Assembly (NCBI GenBank): GCA_036502085.1
Contig: DASXZD010000039.1
Location: 1 to 25,286 of the forward strand
DNA: 25,286 bases
Source of the DNA: PALSA-505 sp036502085
Lineage (GTDB): Bacteria; Actinomycetota; Actinomycetes; Streptosporangiales; Streptosporangiaceae
Direction of reading: 5' to 3'
A program made the translations under genes and the position numbers. Under the pieces are notes generated by a model. That model did no database searches. It saw nothing but the letters and a program-made list of their open reading frames with translations, and was not told the DNA's origin. This document shows, in pieces, positions 22,284 through 25,286 of this stretch (the first letter of the stretch is position 1; each line of letters opens with the position of its first letter).

Positions 22284-22594
22284 CTCGGCCGGCCCTCCTC
22301 GGCCGAGGGGGTCAGGGACAGCCGCCCGGTGCCATGACATAGCTCGCACGGCTCACGGTCGTGATCCTGGCGGTCACCGCATCGCGGGCATGCCTGCAGA
22401 GAATCGAACCGCGGATCGCGGTAGCTCCGGCCGAGGCCGGCCCGGCGGGAAGTGACCTGCCAGCCATGCTGGAATGCGGCCCGGTCGTCGGCGGCGAACC
22501 ACCGCTCGCCGACCGCTGCCGCGAGTCTGGCCCGCCTGTCGGCAGTCGGACCTCGAACCTTGTTTTCGCTGGTAGGGGTGGTAGTGTTCGACAC
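22280..22594 (-). CDS. Small zinc-ribbon protein of an integrative-element module
   Basis: A 104-aa protein. The C-terminal half carries a zinc ribbon with C69-P-R-C72 and C83-E-L-C86, followed by HGTGR, as in DnaJ-type or rubredoxin-like ribbons. Before it, HGWQVTSRRAGLGRSYRDPRFDSL is a conserved-looking stretch I associate with small proteins in actinomycete integrative elements. Function unknown; a DNA- or protein-binding accessory is plausible. The GTG at 22594 has an AAAGG site ten bases upstream. It is coupled to the next gene by ATGA. A hairpin lies about 50 bp upstream of its start. Confidence 0.65.
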   Translation of the reverse strand: MSNTTTPTSENKVRGPTADRRARLAAAVGERWFAADDRAAFQHGWQVTSRRAGLGRSYRDPRFDSLQACPRCGDRQDHDREPCELCHGTGRLSLTPSAEEGRPR

Positions 22595-22642
22595 GGCACT
22601 CTACCTTTCGCTCGCTTCAGAGCCATGTATGGTGCTTCCAGC

Positions 22643-22676
22643 TGGGCCGATGTGACCGCATCGGCCCATGCTTTTT
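22643..22676 (+). terminator. Plus-strand terminator-like hairpin with T run and no upstream gene
   Basis: Perfect 10-bp stem TGGGCCGATG/CATCGGCCCA (22643-22652, 22659-22668), 6-base loop, then TGCTTTTT. The T run shows the plus direction, yet no plus-strand gene is recognised before it. It could end an antisense transcript over the zinc-ribbon gene. The rest of 22595-23056 has no convincing gene. Confidence 0.7.
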
Positions 22677-22803
22677 GGCGGTGAGCGAAGGTATGTTCAG
22701 CTGCCTCTCTGCCGCCCGTGCTGGTTGCCTAGGTTCATCACGTCTTCCTTGTTCCATGGTGCCTCCGGCAAACGCGCATGGCAACAGCGTCGAGCATGAA
22801 CAA

Positions 22804-22817
22804 ATGGCAAATGCCAT
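22804..22817. promoter_or_regulatory. Inverted repeat ATGGCA-AA-TGCCAT (site B)
   Basis: Near-copy of site A at 19884-19897. It lies about 210 bp upstream of the minus-strand zinc-ribbon gene; a half site ATGGCA is also present at 22788-22793. Confidence 0.55.
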
Positions 22818-22999
22818 AGACATCATCCCAATGTGCCTCAGCGAGGTTCGGCCGCAGGTGTCCTGACGCGTACGGGCGAAGTGGGCCAGTGAGTCTAGGG
22901 GCTTGCCTTGCCGTCATCGCCGATGAGCCTCTCGCTGGCCGTGCAGGTCCGTCTGTACGAGGTCGGCCTGGTTGCGAACTGACACGTGACGGCATGAAA

Positions 23000-23042
23000 A
23001 CCCTGGACTAGCCATGTCATCCGACGGAGGCTAATCCAGGGT
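23000..23042 (-). terminator. Rho-independent terminator of the ABC exporter operon
   Basis: A 14-bp stem (23000-23013 with 23029-23042, one mismatch) lies 14 bp after the permease stop. Read on the minus strand it is followed by TTTTCATG. Strong. Confidence 0.85.
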
Positions 23043-23056
23043 CTTGGTCCGCGGTG

Positions 23057-23836
23057 CTACTCCCAGCGGAAGAAGCGCTTGGCCGCGAAGCCGAACACCA
23101 CGGCGTACGCCACCAGGACCAGCAGCGGCACGGCCGGGGGGAACTGCCCTTGCATCGAGTCCTGGATGGCCTCGACCGCCGCGCCCAGCGGGGTGGCTTC
23201 GCTGACGACCTGCATCGCGCCCGGCATGAGCTCTCTGGGCCACCACAAGCCGGCAAAGAAGATCAGCGGGAAGAACGCCAGCCGGCCGATGACGCCCGCG
23301 CCGTTCGTGGTCTTGGACACCGAGGCGATCAGCAGCCCGAGGGGGAACAGCCCGGCGATGGACAGCACGAGCGAGAGCACCAGGCCGGCCGGGTTCTTCG
23401 GGGCGGGTGCGCCGAAGGCGTAGACGCCCGCGATCAGGATGACGAGGAACGCGCTCACCGCGACGCCCAGCTGGATGACGCCCTGCGCGGCGAGCAGCCA
23501 TGACGGGGGGACCGGGGTGGTCGACAGGCGGCGCAGCACGCCGAGCTCGCGGTAGGTGACCAGCGGAATCGGCAGCACCATCAGGGCGATCATGGCCAGG
23601 CTGAACACGATGAGGATCGGCACGTACACGCCGAACGCGGTCAGCCCGCCCAGGTCGGCGGACGCGTGGTGGAACGTAGGAATCAGGTTGAAGATGACCA
23701 GCAGCACGATGGGCAGGCCAAGGCCGCCGACCAGGCCGACCGGCTGCCGCCAGGCCAGCCTGGCCTCGTTAAGCACGATCTGGCCGAACGCGGCACGCGG
23801 GGCCGTCCCCCGAAGCGGTAGCGAGAGCGCGCTCAT
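23057..23836 (-). CDS. ABC-2 type transporter permease (drug/daunorubicin-exporter-like)
   Basis: Membrane component of an exporter, 259 aa. About six hydrophobic helices are seen, including VGLVGGLGLPIVLLVIFNLI and VYVPILIVFSLAMIALMVLPIPL. The stretch TYRELGVLRRLSTTPVPPSWLLAAQ is the typical cytoplasmic loop of ABC-2 permeases (the E-x-G-x-L-R-R-L-x-x-T-P-x-x motif), and LAFFPLIFFAGLWWPRELMP is the family's late helix. The ATG at 23836 overlaps the ATPase stop by ATGA, so the pair is coupled; an earlier start inside the ATPase gene is rejected. The substrate is unknown: drugs, lipids or peptides are possible. No biosynthetic genes are nearby. Confidence 0.92.
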   Translation of the reverse strand: MSALSLPLRGTAPRAAFGQIVLNEARLAWRQPVGLVGGLGLPIVLLVIFNLIPTFHHASADLGGLTAFGVYVPILIVFSLAMIALMVLPIPLVTYRELGVLRRLSTTPVPPSWLLAAQGVIQLGVAVSAFLVILIAGVYAFGAPAPKNPAGLVLSLVLSIAGLFPLGLLIASVSKTTNGAGVIGRLAFFPLIFFAGLWWPRELMPGAMQVVSEATPLGAAVEAIQDSMQGQFPPAVPLLVLVAYAVVFGFAAKRFFRWE

Positions 23837-24822
23837 GTCGTCGGTCCTTCCTGGTCTGCGTTTCCCTTGCCTAGGTGCCTTCCGGTGAGCCACACGAAGG
23901 CGTCCTCGAGATTTGACAAGTCGAGCTGCACGTCACGGGCGGTCACGCCGGCCGCGTGCAGGGTGAGGATCACCGCGTTGACGAGCTCCCCGGTCCCGGT
24001 AACGATGACGTGCTGGCTTTGCCTGTCGACCCGTATCACCTCGGGAAGCCCGGTCAGCAGCCGGTCATCGAACGGGGCCGAGGGCGCGAACCGCACGGTC
24101 TTCCCGCCTCGGGCCGCCTCGGCCAGGCGGGCCGGGGCGTCCAGCGCGACGATGCGCCCGTTGTCGACGAAGGCGACCCGGTCGCACAGCCGCTCGGCTT
24201 CCTCCATGAAGTGCGTCACCAGGACGATCGTCACGCCGCGGTCGCGGATGCCCTCGATAAGCGTCCAGGCGTCCCGGCGGGCCTGCGGGTCCAGTCCCGT
24301 CGTCATCTCGTCCAGGACCGCGACCCTCGGCCTGCCAATGAGGGCCAGCGCGACCGACAGCCGCTGCCGCTGGCCGCCGGACAGCGACCGGTAGTAGTCC
24401 GTTCGCTTCCCAGCCAGCCCGAGCACCTCGAGCAACTCGCTGACATCAGCAGGCTCGCGGTAGAACGACCGGTACATGTTCAGGATCTCGCCGACCCTGA
24501 GCTTGCCGGGCAGCGCGCTCGTCTGGAGCTGCACCCCGACAATCTCGTGCACCTCGTCCCGGTCGGCACGCGGATCCAGGCCCAGCAGCCGGGTCGTCCC
24601 CGAGTCCGGCGTCCGGAGGCCGATGGCGCACTCAACGGTGGTGGTCTTCCCCGCGCCGTTCGGCCCGAGGATGCCGAAAATTTCGCCTTCGGCCACCGAA
24701 AGCGACACGTCATCGACCGCGACCAGCGTCCCGTACGCCTTGCGCAGGTGCTCGATCTGCACCGCGGGCCTGCTCGCGGCCTGCCCGGTGCCGGCTGCAC
24801 TCGTTTCCATGCTGGTTTTCAT
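23833..24822 (-). CDS. ABC exporter ATP-binding protein (DrrA-like)
   Basis: Cytoplasmic ATPase partner of the permease, 329 aa, typical for DrrA-type proteins. Walker A is GPNGAGKTT (53-61), signature LSGGQRQRLSVALALIG (147-163) and Walker B VAVLDEMT (167-174) followed by TGLDPQARR. The switch histidine is in VLVTHFMEEAERLCDRV. Residues about 255-320 form the C-terminal regulatory domain with LSNLEDAFVWLTGR, which matches the family's L-E-D-x-F-x-x-L-T-G ending. In the Walker B region M replaces the usual P (DEMT rather than DEPT), a variant seen in some relatives. The ATG at 24822 has a GGAGG ribosome site six bases away. Confidence 0.94.
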   Translation of the reverse strand: MKTSMETSAAGTGQAASRPAVQIEHLRKAYGTLVAVDDVSLSVAEGEIFGILGPNGAGKTTTVECAIGLRTPDSGTTRLLGLDPRADRDEVHEIVGVQLQTSALPGKLRVGEILNMYRSFYREPADVSELLEVLGLAGKRTDYYRSLSGGQRQRLSVALALIGRPRVAVLDEMTTGLDPQARRDAWTLIEGIRDRGVTIVLVTHFMEEAERLCDRVAFVDNGRIVALDAPARLAEAARGGKTVRFAPSAPFDDRLLTGLPEVIRVDRQSQHVIVTGTGELVNAVILTLHAAGVTARDVQLDLSNLEDAFVWLTGRHLGKGNADQEGPTT

Positions 24823-24871
24823 ACTCGCCTCCGCCGTCCCGACACGCTCACGGGTCCCTGCTTCATTTAAA

Positions 24872-24913
24872 GTGATATCACAAAGATAGCTGGTACGGTA
24901 CTCGGCAGGTCAA
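24872..24913 (-). promoter_or_regulatory. Promoter and palindromic operator of the ABC exporter operon
   Basis: On the minus strand TTGACC (24908-24913) is followed after 19 bp by TATCTT (24883-24888). The perfect palindrome GTGATATCAC (24872-24881) sits just downstream of the -10, at the expected transcription start, the usual place for a local repressor such as PadR, TetR or MarR type. No such regulator gene is in the window. Confidence 0.6.
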
Positions 24914-25263
24914 CAGGGTTGTTCGCCGAGGTCCCAGAACAGTCCGGCCATGAGCTGAAGTGCCTGGCGGGCTAGCGGGGCGAGCAGGTGCTCGTCGGGG
25001 GCGTGCTGGGCGCAGGCCGGGTAGGAGTGCGGGATCCAGATGGTGGGCAGGGCGAGTCGAAATACGCAGCCGCACCAGCAACAGCCGCCGACCGGGTCAC
25101 TAGCCAAGCTGACCACGCCAGGCCAGCCATCGGCAACAACCAGTCCCAGCCGCACTTCGCTAGCCATTCGCTGCTGCGTCCGGCCGGTCAAGGTATGACA
25201 TAAGTGATTATTAGACGACGTTGTGTTACGTATCGGCTGCGGTTTGCCGCATTGACTGGACAA
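24910..25263 (-). other. Doubtful reading frame at the right end
   Basis: Between the exporter promoter and the window end there is no convincing gene. A minus-strand frame (25263-24910, 117 codons) is rich in Cys and Trp (GGCCWCGCVFRLALPTIWIPH) with a helix-like end (LLAPLARQALQLMAGLFWDL). No family is recognised and it overlaps the exporter promoter, so it may be a decayed gene or chance. Confidence 0.2.
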
Positions 25264-25286
25264 ATTCCTTCATCTGACGCTGACTG

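Noticed and set aside
22738..22995. 85-codon minus-strand frame between the element and the exporter
   Set aside because: No ribosome site, no recognised family, and it covers the site B inverted repeat; more likely control DNA.
22595..23056. tRNA gene or attachment site at the edge of the accessory segment
   Set aside because: The hairpins here do not fold as a tRNA cloverleaf and no tRNA T-loop sequence was seen; no convincing flanking direct repeat was found by eye.

Overview
The window is high-GC DNA from an actinomycete (Actinomycetota). The evidence is a WhiB protein, a SigB/SigF-type sigma factor, XRE regulators with DUF5753-type C-termini, DUF397 and DUF6879 family genes, many GTG starts, and a sugar ABC transporter without its own ATPase. 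A Streptosporangiales-like soil actinomycete fits, but the sequence alone does not fix the genus.

Region 1 (1-7185) is a stress and energy block. It holds a GAF/PP2C (RsbU-like) phosphatase that may be cut by the left edge, a universal stress protein, a LapA-domain membrane protein and a GlsB/YeaQ-type membrane protein. A short operon follows (DUF3040-like membrane protein, SigF-like sigma factor, two-helix membrane protein), then a WhiB protein, a small acidic hypothetical protein and a type II NADH dehydrogenase. A SigF/SigB-type promoter (GTTCC-N14-GGGTAG) precedes the LapA-domain gene, which suggests the block is partly controlled by the sigma factor it encodes.

Region 2 (7421-11611) is an actinobacterial regulatory locus. 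A divergent TPR-type regulator faces a small protein, a DUF6879 protein and an XRE/DUF5753 regulator. Three small ORFs follow, the last apparently frameshifted in a C run. A gene-poor stretch (11612-11925) separates this from region 3.

Region 3 (11926-19564) is transport. A molybdate-type ABC operon (modA-modB-modC, minus strand) diverges from a phytoene-desaturase-like FAD oxidoreductase. That gene converges on a three-gene sugar ABC importer (lipoprotein, two permeases).

Region 4 (about 19565-22830) is an accessory insert with looser codon use and more A+T. It has an XRE/DUF5753 regulator and two DUF397 proteins on the plus strand. Facing them are two minus-strand genes of the kind normally found just upstream of the FtsK/TraB translocase in actinomycete integrative elements, but no translocase, replication or integrase gene is present. 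The near-identical 14-bp inverted repeats ATGGCA-N2-TGCCAT occur at both ends of this segment.

Region 5 (23000-24913) is a drug-export-type ABC operon (ATPase then permease) with its own promoter, a perfect palindrome just downstream of the -10, and a strong terminator. No convincing gene was recognised from 24914 to the end. No tRNA, rRNA, CRISPR array or intact transposase was seen.
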